A DNA stretch of 64,000 nucleotides from Serratia rubidaea (lineage in GTDB: Bacteria > Pseudomonadota > Gammaproteobacteria > Enterobacterales > Enterobacteriaceae), in the NCBI GenBank assembly GCA_901472405.1, contig LR590463.1, positions 4,340,001 through 4,404,000 of the forward strand, written 5' to 3'. This document shows, in pieces, positions 63,922 to 64,000 of the stretch (the stretch's first letter is position 1; every line of letters starts with the position of its first letter). The position numbers and the translations under genes were made by a program. Under the pieces are notes generated by a model, which saw only the letters and a list, made by a program, of their open reading frames with translations, was not told the origin of the DNA and searched no databases.

Positions 63922-64000
63922 TCCAGTTTCTGAACGTCTTCTTTTACGATATCTATCCCTATCTGTGCGGTACGGTCTTTTTGCTCGGCAGCTGGCTGCG
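63918..64000 (+). CDS. narI: Respiratory nitrate reductase gamma subunit, N-terminal part (cut by window edge)
   Basis: The first 27 residues ([20 protein letters not shown]) of the cytochrome b subunit that takes electrons from quinol in the membrane. The start overlaps the narJ stop (ATGA). The haem-ligating histidines lie beyond the window. Confidence 0.93.
   Translation, partial: MIQFLNVFFYDIYPYLCGTVFLLGSWL

Overview
The window is a chromosomal segment of a member of the Enterobacterales, most likely Serratia or a close relative. Evidence: high GC content, gene order matching the E. coli/Yersiniaceae backbone (uppP, folB, plsY, tsaD, rpsU-dnaG-rpoD, mug, ileX; then fadH, rlmG, ygjP, ygjR, alx, sstT, uxaCA, exuT, exuR, yqjA to yhaK; then narKGHJI), a 127-bp ERIC element, and near-identity of many proteins to enterobacterial families. 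No species call is possible from sequence alone.

Layout. (1) 1-7.9 kb: housekeeping block with cell-wall lipid recycling (uppP), folate (folB), phospholipid (plsY), tRNA t6A (tsaD), the macromolecular synthesis operon rpsU-dnaG-rpoD, the DNA glycosylase mug and tRNA-Ile(CAU). (2) 7.9-24.3 kb: accessory region. A lipoprotein-type amino-acid racemase is followed by a type VI secretion (T6SS) effector island on the minus strand. In transcription order it reads: VgrG, a 532-aa helical protein, a 41-aa membrane protein, Rhs2 with toxin 3, SUKH-like immunity protein, an orphan Rhs tip with toxin 2, its candidate immunity gene, an Rhs scrap, Rhs1 with toxin 1, and its candidate immunity gene. The two Rhs cores are a near-identical direct repeat of about 3.6 kb that differ only at the toxin tips. 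(3) 24.5-32.5 kb: glutathione transferase, an aromatic-type permease with gabD and gabT, a divergent MocR-type regulator and an ABC-F ATPase. (4) 32.8-41.2 kb: fadH, rlmG, ygjP, ygjR, an amidotransferase, alx behind a yybP-ykoY manganese riboswitch, and sstT. (5) 41.3-46.8 kb: hexuronate catabolism (uxaC-uxaA, exuT, exuR). (6) 47-53.8 kb: yqjA-mzrA-yqjCDEK-yqjF-yqjG-yhaJ-yhaK. (7) 53.9-56.2 kb: two small TetR-controlled units with clear palindromic operators. (8) 56.5-64 kb: narK and narGHJ plus the start of narI, for anaerobic nitrate respiration.

A dominant technical feature is about 60 single-base gains or losses, mostly in short homopolymers, spread over more than 20 genes including essential ones (rpoD, dnaG, tsaD), and even the tRNA. 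Restoring them gives intact family-length proteins every time, and the two Rhs copies act as an internal control because no indel is shared. I therefore annotate these as whole genes with probable sequence errors, not pseudogenes. Lengths quoted for such genes are after restoring the frame.
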